The notes under the pieces: model-generated | Seen by the model: only the letters and a program-made list of their open reading frames with translations | What the model was told of the DNA's origin: nothing | The model's database searches: none | From: an uncultured Pseudomonadota bacterium | Lineage (GTDB): Bacteria > Pseudomonadota > Gammaproteobacteria > Steroidobacterales > Steroidobacteraceae | Direction of reading: 5' to 3' | NCBI GenBank assembly: GCA_903828595.1 | Contig: CAIKMS010000008.1 | Span: 1 to 64,000, forward strand | Length of the DNA: 64,000 nt | Shown: positions 33,186-41,529 of the stretch, in pieces | How positions within the stretch are numbered: position 1 is the first letter of the stretch | How the letters are laid out: the number at the start of each line of letters is the position of its first letter | Translations under genes and position numbers: made by a program

Positions 33186-35411
33186 GTGGTGAGTTTCATA
33201 ACGATGTTGGTAAAAGCCCGCCAGTTAGCGGCAGCCGGTGATCTACCCGGCGCGCGACAAACACTAGAGCAGTTACTTAAAAAATCTCCGCGTGAGCTGC
33301 CGGCGTTGAAGCTGCTGGCGCAAATTTGTCTTCAACTTGCCGATAAAGCGGCTGCTGCATCCGCGCTGCGTGCGGCCGCAACGTTAGCCGTGAGTCTGGA
33401 GATCCAAGGCACGCTGGGTAGTTTATTAACCGATTTGGGTGAGCCCGATGCGCTGGATGTCTGCCGGTTTGCGGTGGAACAATGGCCCGATAACGCCGCC
33501 TTGCACTACAACTTAGGCAATGCCTACGTGGCCTTAAAGCGCTTGGAGGAGGCTAGCTTAGCTTTTGCTCAAGCATTGAACTTAAAAGCAGATTTTGTGC
33601 TGGCAGCCAGTAATTTGGGTGCGGTCTATCATCGCCTTAAACGTGATGAGCAGGCCGTTTCGACGTTGCAAAAAGCCGTTGCCCTGGATGGCCGTTACGC
33701 ACCGGCACGACTCAACCTTGCGTTAAGCCTGGCGAGCTTAGGTCAGGTCAGTCTGGCGCTGCAGCATTTTGATCAGTCATTAAGTCTACGGCCCGGACAT
33801 GTAGAGACCGTCGTTGAGTACACGCACGTGTTAATGGCCAGTGGCGGGCATGCCAAAGCGTTTGATTTGCTGCAAGGCGCGCTGCGTACCGATGCGCATA
33901 ATGCGTTGTTGTGGTTCTCGTTGGGGCAGCTGTTTGCCGATGGCCGCAAATACGAACCGGCCGCGCAAGCTTACCGCGTCTGCCTGGAAATAGACCCCAC
34001 CCACGCGCAGGCGGCTTTAAAGTTAGGCACCGTGCTGGTCAGCGATAAAAAACCGCAAGAGGCGCTGATCTTTTTAGACAAAGCCCGCCTTTTGGACCCG
34101 AGTTTGTCGGAGGTGTCGGCACAGTTGCTCACCGCCTATCGGCAGTTAGCGGTGTGGACGCACGATCAGGCATTAACCAGTCAGGTCATTAGCCAGGCGC
34201 GCGATAATCCGCCGACCATCCAGCTACTTAGCTTATTTAATATCAGTGATGATGCGGCCCTAGCCCGTGATGCCGTGTGTGCGTACGTGGCTGCGTTAAA
34301 TTGTCCGCTGCGGGCTAGGCCTGCGCTTAAACCCCGAGGGCTTAAGCCTCGTGTAGGCTATTTATCGCCGGACTTTGGTGAGCATCCGGTGGGTTACTCC
34401 ATAGTCGAGGTGTTAGAACGCCACAACCGTGATCGGTTTACGATTATCGGGCTAAGCCTTTCGACCGCGCACAGCACGCCGATGGCACAACGAATCGTTA
34501 ACGCCTGTGATGAGTTTGTTGAGTTAGGCGGGCGCGACGATAGCCAGGCCTTAAAGGCGCTGCGCGACGCGGATCTGGACCTGCTGGTGGATTTAGGCGG
34601 CCATACGGCAGGTACCCGTGCCCGTCTGTTGGCCGAGCGTCCTGCCGCCGTGCAGTTGAGTTATCTGGGATTTCCTGGCACGTCCGGTGCACCCTGGATG
34701 GATGCTTTGATCGCCGATGAGGTGGTAGTGCCTGAGTCTTTCAATGAGTTTTATACCGAGCGTGTGCTGCGCGTGTCGCGCAGCTTCTTTCCTACCGATA
34801 CCACGCAGCGCTTAGCCGATCCCGGAACCCGGGCCTTTAACGGCTTGCCCGAGGGGCGCGTGATTTTGGCGTCGTTTGTGGCGGCTGCACGAATTTCACC
34901 GATGCTTTTTGCCAGCTGGATGCGGATCTTGCAGGCGGTGGACGGTGCTGTGTTGTGGTTGCAGGGTAATGCGACTATCGGCGCGCAGTTACGGGCCGAA
35001 GCTGCCCGCGCGGGCGTGGATCCTCATCGTCTGATCTTTGCCGCCCGCGTGGCTGAGCGGTCGGAGCATTTAGCCCGACAAGCCCATGCGGATTTGTTTT
35101 TAGACGTCTTCCCCTACAATGCTCACAGCACGGCCCGTGATGCGCTGTGGGCGGGTGTGCCGGTCTTAACGCGTAGGGGCCAGTCTTTTGCCAGTCGGGT
35201 GGCGGCCAGTTTAGTCAGTGCGGCCGGGTTGTCCGAGCTGATCACCACGGATTTGTCGCAGTACGAGAACCTGGCCATACGTTTAGCTTCGGATCCGGCG
35301 CAGTTAGCTGCGCTTAAAGCGCAATTAGCCGATCATCGTCACCAATTGTTCGATACGCCTTATTTAGTGGCGGAACTGGAGAAGGCGTACATGACGTTGC
35401 TTGACTCATGA
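33186..35411 (+). CDS. TPR protein with an O-GlcNAc transferase-like (GT41) domain
   Basis: The 741-residue protein has about ten TPR units in residues 1-330 (for example LHYNLGNAYVALKRLEEASL) and a C-terminal GT41 domain from about 385. Visible GT41 motifs are VGYLSPDFGEHPVGYSIVEV with the His equivalent to the OGT HP motif, LDLLVDLGGHTAGTRARLLA, LSYLGFPGTSGAPWMDALIA and FLDVFPYNAHSTARDALWAG. The segment normally reading CFNNxYKI is FVAAARI here, so the conserved Lys is an Arg. It starts with GTG at 33186, with an ATG at 33204 as alternative, and overlaps the next gene by four bases. The acceptor may be a protein or a glycan intermediate. Confidence 0.85.
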   Translation: MVSFITMLVKARQLAAAGDLPGARQTLEQLLKKSPRELPALKLLAQICLQLADKAAAASALRAAATLAVSLEIQGTLGSLLTDLGEPDALDVCRFAVEQWPDNAALHYNLGNAYVALKRLEEASLAFAQALNLKADFVLAASNLGAVYHRLKRDEQAVSTLQKAVALDGRYAPARLNLALSLASLGQVSLALQHFDQSLSLRPGHVETVVEYTHVLMASGGHAKAFDLLQGALRTDAHNALLWFSLGQLFADGRKYEPAAQAYRVCLEIDPTHAQAALKLGTVLVSDKKPQEALIFLDKARLLDPSLSEVSAQLLTAYRQLAVWTHDQALTSQVISQARDNPPTIQLLSLFNISDDAALARDAVCAYVAALNCPLRARPALKPRGLKPRVGYLSPDFGEHPVGYSIVEVLERHNRDRFTIIGLSLSTAHSTPMAQRIVNACDEFVELGGRDDSQALKALRDADLDLLVDLGGHTAGTRARLLAERPAAVQLSYLGFPGTSGAPWMDALIADEVVVPESFNEFYTERVLRVSRSFFPTDTTQRLADPGTRAFNGLPEGRVILASFVAAARISPMLFASWMRILQAVDGAVLWLQGNATIGAQLRAEAARAGVDPHRLIFAARVAERSEHLARQAHADLFLDVFPYNAHSTARDALWAGVPVLTRRGQSFASRVAASLVSAAGLSELITTDLSQYENLAIRLASDPAQLAALKAQLADHRHQLFDTPYLVAELEKAYMTLLDS

Positions 35412-36922
35412 AAGATCAGACGGCGCCTTTTAGCGACGGCAAAACTGATGGGCAGTGGTTTTCACTGTGGCTGCTGATTGGGTTTGCCGTGGCCGTGCGT
35501 TTAGTGCTGGCTATGAGTTTAGGTTTGTCGGTGGATGAGTCATACAGCACCGCGGTGAGCCGCGAGTGGTCGCTGAGTTATTACGATCATCCTCCCTTGC
35601 ACCTGTGGCTGATACACGCCTGCGTGCGGTTATTCGGCACCGAGGCTATGTGGGTGGTGAGGCTGCCGTTTATTGTTCTGGGCGTGGCCTCCTCGTATCT
35701 GCTGTATCAGCTGGCACGACGCAGCTTTGGCGCACAGGCGGCCTGGTGGACGTTGGTGGCCTTTAGCGTGGCGCCCTTTTTTTCGATGGGCAGTTCGAGC
35801 TGGGCTTTGCCGGACGGACCGATGATTTTTTGCGCGCTTTTAATGACGCTGTTTTTTCGGCGGGCGTTAGATGACGATCGTTTTTATCACTGGAGTGTTT
35901 GTGGGCTGGCTGCCGGTGCCGGACTTTTATCGAAGTATCTGATGGTCTTCCCCTTGTTGGGCTGCTTAGTGTTTTTACTCAGCACGGCGCCACGTCGTCT
36001 GCGATCGTGGCGTCCCTGGTGGGCCTTGCTGTGCGCCTTAGTGGTGTTTAGCCCGGTCTTAATTTGGAACGAACAGCATCAGTGGGCGTCGTTTGCTTTT
36101 CAGGGCGGGCGCGCCCGCTTTTCGGGTTGGCACGTGGGTCAGGCGTTGGCTTTGTTTTTGGCAGGAGCGCTGTATTTAGGACCGTTCAACGCCTACCTAG
36201 CCGTCCGACAACTGCGCCACTCGTCAAAGCCTGCCAGCGATAGGGAAGGCTGGTGGTTTGTCTGTTTATCGCTACCGGCGTTACTGGTATTCACGGGCTT
36301 AGGTTTGACCGCCCACCTGTTGCCGCATTGGGTTTTGATCGGTTGGTTGTTTGCGTTGCCGTTAGTCGGGCGTTGGGCGGCGCAAAGCGCCTTGCAAACA
36401 CCAGCGGCCTTGGCGACCTGGCTTAAGGGTTCCGTGTTGGTTTTTACGGTGTTGATCGGCCTGGCCGTCAGCGATGCGGTGTGGGGGCTTTATGATGGGG
36501 TCTTGCCGCATTTCCCGCAGAACGATCCGCTCACCGAGGAGTTGAACTGGGCTGAGTTACCCGGTGCTTTGCAGGCCCAGGGCCTGTTGCAACCTAACAC
36601 CGTGTTGGTGGTGCAGAGTTTTGTGGATGCCGGCAAGGTGGATTACGCCATGGGCGGTGCTTGGCCGGTGCTATGCCTGTGCGATGACCCGCACCATTAC
36701 GGCATCGTGCGTCCGCCGTCGCATTACCTCGGTGCCCGGGCCCTCGTCATTGCCAATGCACGACGCCAGGACTGGTGGATACGGGCCATGCCGTACTTTT
36801 CCTCCCTGACACAAGCTCAGACCATTGATATTCATCGTGGCGGTAGGGTCGCCATTCGACTCAACGTGGCGGTAGGCGATGCACTGCGCGCGACCCCCCA
36901 GGCTGCGGTAAGTTTGCCTTAG
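35408..36922 (+). CDS. GT39/ArnT-like membrane glycosyltransferase
   Basis: The 504-residue integral membrane protein uses a polyprenyl-phosphate sugar donor by family analogy. The first periplasmic loop carries the catalytic acidic motif SVDESYSTAVSREW and YDHPPLHLWLIHACVRL, hallmarks of the PMT_2 group, followed by about ten membrane helices. The C-terminal part (NTVLVVQSFVDAGKVDYAMG) is a small soluble domain. ATGA overlap with the GT41 gene means coupled translation, so both likely act in one glycosylation pathway on opposite sides of the inner membrane. Confidence 0.82.
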   Translation: MKDQTAPFSDGKTDGQWFSLWLLIGFAVAVRLVLAMSLGLSVDESYSTAVSREWSLSYYDHPPLHLWLIHACVRLFGTEAMWVVRLPFIVLGVASSYLLYQLARRSFGAQAAWWTLVAFSVAPFFSMGSSSWALPDGPMIFCALLMTLFFRRALDDDRFYHWSVCGLAAGAGLLSKYLMVFPLLGCLVFLLSTAPRRLRSWRPWWALLCALVVFSPVLIWNEQHQWASFAFQGGRARFSGWHVGQALALFLAGALYLGPFNAYLAVRQLRHSSKPASDREGWWFVCLSLPALLVFTGLGLTAHLLPHWVLIGWLFALPLVGRWAAQSALQTPAALATWLKGSVLVFTVLIGLAVSDAVWGLYDGVLPHFPQNDPLTEELNWAELPGALQAQGLLQPNTVLVVQSFVDAGKVDYAMGGAWPVLCLCDDPHHYGIVRPPSHYLGARALVIANARRQDWWIRAMPYFSSLTQAQTIDIHRGGRVAIRLNVAVGDALRATPQAAVSLP

Positions 36923-37593
36923 CGCGTCGGTAGGTCAGCTAGCAGGCGGGATCTCAGCACGCTTACCGTGATCCAAGCCACCACCGTGCCGGCGATGATG
37001 TCACTGACAAAGTGCGCATAGACCACCGTGCGTGCCACGCTAATAGCCAGACCAAAAACCAGAATCGGAAAACGAAAGCGCGGAAAGATAAAGCTCAGCG
37101 CGAACGCAGCGGCCATGGCGGTGGTGGCATGACCGGACGGAAAGGACTGATGGGCGGCGTTGAGTCCGTAGCGGGCGAACCCGTATTCGTGGTGTTCAAA
37201 CCAGGTGATCGGCCGGCCACGGCCGATCAGTACTTTAAGGATTGCGGTGACTAGCGCCGACAGGCCTACACCCCAAAATAAAAACCCCGCCAGGCGTGCA
37301 TGCATGACATGGCCCTGATAGCGCCACACGGCCCACAGCACCGCCGCCGGGCCCAGATACCAACCGGCTTCACCGGCGATCGATAACCAGTAGGCGGCCT
37401 GATACAGCGACGACCCACCGGGTTTTGCATGAAAAAACTGAGCAACCGTTAAATCCAGGCCCGACACGCCCAAACACAGGATGGACAACACTGACAGTAC
37501 GATCAGCGCCCCGCGTGATCGACGGTCTAAAGGTGCCGGTCGCACAATCGATGAGCGGACGGTGTCCGGGCGGGCTTTAAGCGAATCTTTCAT
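36919..37593 (-). CDS. PAP2 family membrane phosphatase
   Basis: The 224-residue protein has the full PAP2 signature: KVLIGRGRP (KX6RP), SFPSGHATTA (PSGH) and ARTVVYAHFVSD (RX5HX3D), between five or six membrane segments. Such enzymes dephosphorylate undecaprenyl pyrophosphate, lipid A or phosphatidyl lipids at the periplasmic face. Its 3' end overlaps the convergent GT39 gene by four bases. With GT39 enzymes on both sides, recycling of the polyprenyl carrier is a reasonable role. Confidence 0.85.
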   Translation of the reverse strand: MKDSLKARPDTVRSSIVRPAPLDRRSRGALIVLSVLSILCLGVSGLDLTVAQFFHAKPGGSSLYQAAYWLSIAGEAGWYLGPAAVLWAVWRYQGHVMHARLAGFLFWGVGLSALVTAILKVLIGRGRPITWFEHHEYGFARYGLNAAHQSFPSGHATTAMAAAFALSFIFPRFRFPILVFGLAISVARTVVYAHFVSDIIAGTVVAWITVSVLRSRLLADLPTR

Positions 37594-37685
37594 GGCACCC
37601 GCTTTAAAGCTCGCAGCGCCCGTGTGGCACCCTTAGGGCAGGATGCGACGATCACCGGGGCGGGTGCCCATGCCACAGCTTAAGG

Positions 37686-37958
37686 CTACTCGTTTTTCGT
37701 GGCGGGCGGCTGGGAGATGTCGCCGCGCCTTTTGGCTTTGATGGCATTAACACAGCCCTCGGAGAGTTGTTCTTTGTGCTGCGCCAGGCAGGCTCGAATG
37801 GCCTTGCGATCCGAGGCGGCCACCGCGTCAGGGCACAGATGAATCGCGTCCGAGCGGCAGGCCTGACGGCTATCGGTAGCACTCGTAGCCCCTAAAGCGG
37901 CGCCCATACCCATCACGGTGAGTAAGGCGCTAGAAATCACGACGGTCATCACTTGCAT
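37686..37958 (-). CDS. Small Cys-rich exported protein
   Basis: The 90-residue protein has a signal peptide (VVISSALLTVMGMGAALGAT) and one Cys-rich repeat: CRSDAIHLCPDAVAASDRKA then IRACLAQHKEQLSEGCVNAI. Four Cys in this C-x8-C, C-x11-C layout resemble the cysteine-rich GLG1-type repeat found in small proteobacterial periplasmic proteins. Function unknown. Confidence 0.65.
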   Translation of the reverse strand: MQVMTVVISSALLTVMGMGAALGATSATDSRQACRSDAIHLCPDAVAASDRKAIRACLAQHKEQLSEGCVNAIKAKRRGDISQPPATKNE

Positions 37959-38013
37959 GAGGTCATACTCCTATCGATAGTTGAGCGTTTATCCCGGTCA
38001 TCCCAGCCCGAGG

Positions 38014-38664
38014 TTAGTTCGGCGCAACCAGGGGTGATTGTGCATCAAGAAAGTCGCTGTGATGCGGGCGGTAATTTAAAATTAACGGGGTTTTAGGGTT
38101 GGTATCCGCCAGCCGACCTAAACCAGGAATCAATCGGTTCAGGAACATCAGTGAAGGAGGCAGGCGGGTGGTGCCCTCATAAGCCTTACGCGGGTCCCAG
38201 CCTTCATATTCCATGCGGTACACGGCCGAGTAGAACACCGCACGGCCCTCGCCATCGTGACAGTGCAGCAGCAACACCCGGTGTTGTGCCACCTCAGGGC
38301 CTAAGGCTTTCAGGAACTGATCAACGGTCTGCGGATCAGGACGCGTTGACGAAGGAATATGCCGGTAATGCAAACCGTGGCTTTCCAGCATACGCCGCTC
38401 ATTGACAATGGCCGGGCTGTCATCCGGGTCACCCCGAAAATCAAACACGGTTTGGATGCCGTTGGCGGTGACCACTTTTTCTAAGGCGGCTGGACTCATG
38501 GCCGCGGACTGATAAACCTTGTTAGGACTGATGACGGTTAAGCGGTGCTGGGCTACGACCCAATAGCCATAAACGCTAAAGACCCCGATCAGTAGTAGCG
38601 CCAGTATCCACAGTAACGGGCGTCTCATTTTGAGGCTGGGTGGTGAGGACGGTAGGGTAGTCAT
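38014..38664 (-). CDS. Membrane-anchored dual-specificity/tyrosine phosphatase
   Basis: The 216-residue protein has one N-terminal membrane segment (PLLWILALLLIGVFSVYGYW) and a cysteine phosphatase domain with the P-loop HCHDGEGR, which fits HCX5R, and the upstream general-acid region FDFRGDPDDSPAIVNERRML. The catalytic domain would face the periplasm. Enzymes of this type act on protein tyrosine, phosphoinositides or other phosphate esters; the substrate is unknown. It lies between the Cys-rich protein and a GT39 gene on the same strand. Confidence 0.8.
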   Translation of the reverse strand: MTTLPSSPPSLKMRRPLLWILALLLIGVFSVYGYWVVAQHRLTVISPNKVYQSAAMSPAALEKVVTANGIQTVFDFRGDPDDSPAIVNERRMLESHGLHYRHIPSSTRPDPQTVDQFLKALGPEVAQHRVLLLHCHDGEGRAVFYSAVYRMEYEGWDPRKAYEGTTRLPPSLMFLNRLIPGLGRLADTNPKTPLILNYRPHHSDFLDAQSPLVAPN

Positions 38665-38738
38665 ACGCGCATCTCAAAAGGCTAGGCGGCAAGAACGTAG
38701 ACTGAAGTTTCGCACGAGACGACGCTGCCGCGCAGCCT

Positions 38739-40490
38739 TTAACCCGCTCTTAAGGCATCCTTAATGCGCGACTCCACCAGCGACTCTTTTAAGATCAGCG
38801 TTTTAAAAATACGCCCTTTGAGGATTTCTAAGACATCGTGCTGATTGAGTCGGCCCTTAAGGACCAAGCGTTCACCGAGCACTCGACAGTCAAAGCAACC
38901 CGGCTCCTTAAGCTCAGAACGTACCGTGAACAGGGCGTAGTGATGGGCCAGGGCTTCGGCATCCAGGCCGTTAGCCTGCCGGTACGGCTGTATCTTGGCC
39001 TGGGGTAACAAAAACCGGTAGGGCTCGTCCTCGCCGTCGACCTGCACCGGGACCCAAACCGAGCGCCCGGCACTGGCCTGTACGGCGCTCGCGCTAAAGT
39101 GACCGGAGGCGCCATCCAGCGGGATCAAAAAGGAAGACATCCCTAAAAAGACCAGTAGCGCTGCGATAGGTGCACCCGGACGGGTTAAATCGGCAATTCG
39201 TATGGCCGTGACACAAAATGCGGTCGCGCCAATTAGCATCAACCAGTACACCCACGGATACGTGGTCGCTCCGGGCAGCGTTTGTAGCGTGGCCTGCAGC
39301 GCCAGGGATTCATAGCCCAGGAAAGTCAGCAGCAGCGCGCTTAAAGCCAGCGTGGCTATGAACCAGCCGCGCGCTAAGCGATCCCAGCCTAAGGCAAGCA
39401 AAATAGCTAAGGCCGGCATGGCGGTTAACAGGTAGCGAACCGAGCGTTGGGTGGGGATGCTGTAAAACACGATCATCACCACCACCCACAGCCACAGCGT
39501 TTTTTGATCACGGCTTAAGGCGTTACGGTCTTTGAGCGCTGTGACCATTAAGGCGGCTATCGGGAAGAACAACAATCCGGCGTTGACCGGAGCGCCCAAC
39601 AGCATGGTCCAGATACTCGATCCACCCCAGATAAATCGCATGGCATACGAGCTGCCGCTGCTATCAAACTTCGAGGCGTTTTCTTTGATAATGAAGTCGG
39701 ACCAGATGGCGGCCGGGTTCGGGTCCAGCACAAACCAGCACCCAAAAAGGCCCACCGCCACCGCGCCGATCACGACCAGCTTGTAGGCATCTTTGAGCAC
39801 AAAGGCTTTAAGGCTCCATTGCCGTTCGCGCGCAAACCAAAGCGCCAGCGCGATCCATACCGGGGTTAGGACTGCAAAGGACTTGTACCAGAGCCCGATG
39901 CCGGCAACGACGCCCAGTAACAGGGGCATGAAACGAGACTGGCGCGCCGCCCGATCAAAATAAAGCACCAAAAACCAAACCAGAAACAGCCAAAAGGTTT
40001 CCGGCGCGTTGGTTAAAAACGGTCGCCCGTAGCGGTAGGTGTCAAAAAACGCCAAATACGTCAGGGCAGCCATGACCCCGGTGCCACGGCTCCCGGAGTA
40101 CTTACGCGCTAACAAGCCTGCCAGCATGGCGGTTAGCAGGGTGTACAGCACGTTAACCGCACGCAGGTTAAACGGTGTCCACTCGCCGGCTACGGTGGTT
40201 GAGACGATGCCCTGCCAGAACAACATCGGCGGTTTGATGTTGCGCGTGCCGGGGATCTGGGTCTCTAGCGGTAACCAGTGGCCTGAGGCGGCGGTAACCC
40301 GTGCGATTTGCATGTAGACGCTTTCATCGCCGTTCTTCGGAATGTACTCACTGCTGAGCCCGTAAAAATAGATACACACTGCAAGGGCAGCCGCCAGCCC
40401 ATAGAGCAGGGAGAGGGGCGAAAAACCCGTTGGTTCCGGCTCTAAGTGGGTGGAGGCGTGGCGCGCCGGCGAGTCGGGCTTAAAATCCAT
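38739..40490 (-). CDS. GT39/ArnT-like membrane glycosyltransferase
   Basis: The 583-residue protein is a polytopic GT-C enzyme of the PMT_2/ArnT group. The catalytic loop is EYIPKNGDESVYMQIARVTA and GTRNIKPPMLFWQGI, resembling the ArnT motif DExxY with KPP. About twelve membrane segments follow, then a C-terminal soluble domain (VQVDGEDEPYRFLLPQAKIQ). ArnT adds 4-amino-arabinose to lipid A; whether this member does is not clear, since no arn genes are present. It is one of two GT39 proteins in this stretch. Confidence 0.82.
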   Translation of the reverse strand: MDFKPDSPARHASTHLEPEPTGFSPLSLLYGLAAALAVCIYFYGLSSEYIPKNGDESVYMQIARVTAASGHWLPLETQIPGTRNIKPPMLFWQGIVSTTVAGEWTPFNLRAVNVLYTLLTAMLAGLLARKYSGSRGTGVMAALTYLAFFDTYRYGRPFLTNAPETFWLFLVWFLVLYFDRAARQSRFMPLLLGVVAGIGLWYKSFAVLTPVWIALALWFARERQWSLKAFVLKDAYKLVVIGAVAVGLFGCWFVLDPNPAAIWSDFIIKENASKFDSSGSSYAMRFIWGGSSIWTMLLGAPVNAGLLFFPIAALMVTALKDRNALSRDQKTLWLWVVVMIVFYSIPTQRSVRYLLTAMPALAILLALGWDRLARGWFIATLALSALLLTFLGYESLALQATLQTLPGATTYPWVYWLMLIGATAFCVTAIRIADLTRPGAPIAALLVFLGMSSFLIPLDGASGHFSASAVQASAGRSVWVPVQVDGEDEPYRFLLPQAKIQPYRQANGLDAEALAHHYALFTVRSELKEPGCFDCRVLGERLVLKGRLNQHDVLEILKGRIFKTLILKESLVESRIKDALRAG

Positions 40491-40986
40491 GGGCTGTGAT
40501 CGCTCCTATTTCAAGGCGGTTCAAACGCTCAGGCTTAAGCTTGAAGCTGTGCTTGCCCAATCTAAACGGCGTTAAATTTAACCCATTGGCTAAAGGATAG
40601 GGCAAGTTTGCAAAAAGGCTTTCAAGGCGCCGGCGGTAAATGGCAGTTTGCTTAAAGGCACCGATCACAAGGCTACAAAAGATCAGTCATAAGCTACCCG
40701 GTGAAACTTCAGTGCCGGACAACGTCGGCCCTGGGAACCTTCATTTACTAAGAACTTCAATTCCCCAAATGATCGCCGCACCTTTACTCGGACATGCCAT
40801 CTAGGTAGTTTCAACGATAGATAATAATAATCGCTTTAATAGAATAAATAGACTTTTGCTATTAATAAAAAGCCCGTAGTCTTAAGTCAAGCCAGCGCTT
40901 GTTACCCAAGATCGCAGAGCAGTTTGAGCCTTAAGTAACTTCATCACAGGGCCACGTTCGGGTCCTGCCGTTTGCTAGGAGTCTGT
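40491..40986. promoter_or_regulatory. Upstream region of dps with a Fur-box-like site
   Basis: This 496-base gap becomes AT-rich from 40800. At 40820-40838 GATAATAATAATC followed by GCTTTA matches the first two hexamers of a Fur box (GATAAT repeats) but not the third. AATAAAAAGC and TTGCTATTAAT-type patches near 40850-40870 could serve as core promoter. No gene was found. Confidence 0.4.
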
Positions 40987-41490
40987 ATGTCTCATTATCC
41001 CTCGTCTTTTGGTGCCTCGGTGATTCAGATTGGTTTAGGTGATGCCGATCGTCTGAATATCTCGCAGGGTTTGTCGCGCTTACTGGCGGACACTTACACG
41101 CTGTACATGACCAGCCACAACTTTCATTGGAACGTGACCGGTCCCATGTTCAATACCCTGCACACCATGTTTATGGGCCAGTACACCGAACTGTGGAATG
41201 CCGTGGATCCGATTGCCGAGCGCATACGCGCGTTAGGCTATAAGGCCCCGGGCAGTTACAGCCAGTTTCAGGCGCTGACTTCCTTACCCGATGCACCCAC
41301 CGAACCGCCACGGGCCCTGGAGATGGTGCAGATTTTGGTGGCCGGCCACGAGGCCGTCGCGCGCACGGCGCGCGAGTTGTTTCCGGTGGCCTCTAATGCC
41401 AACGATCAGCCGACCTGCGATCTCATTACCCAACGCCTGGATATCCATGAGAAAACCGCGTGGATGTTGCGCAGCCTTTTGGAGGAGTAA
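40987..41490 (+). CDS. dps: Dps family ferritin-like protein
   Basis: The 167-residue protein is a 12-mer mini-ferritin that oxidises and stores iron and protects DNA. The intersubunit ferroxidase residues lie in MTSHNFHWNVTGPMFNTLHT and YTELWNAVDPIAERIRALGY, and the C-terminal helix EKTAWMLRSLLEE closes the fold. AGGAG six bases before the ATG at 40987 sets the start. It is a single gene with an AT-rich, Fur-like upstream region. Confidence 0.92.
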   Translation: MSHYPSSFGASVIQIGLGDADRLNISQGLSRLLADTYTLYMTSHNFHWNVTGPMFNTLHTMFMGQYTELWNAVDPIAERIRALGYKAPGSYSQFQALTSLPDAPTEPPRALEMVQILVAGHEAVARTARELFPVASNANDQPTCDLITQRLDIHEKTAWMLRSLLEE

Positions 41491-41529
41491 TTAAGCGTAG
41501 GCGTGGATGATTTTTAAGGGGGTCTAGTT

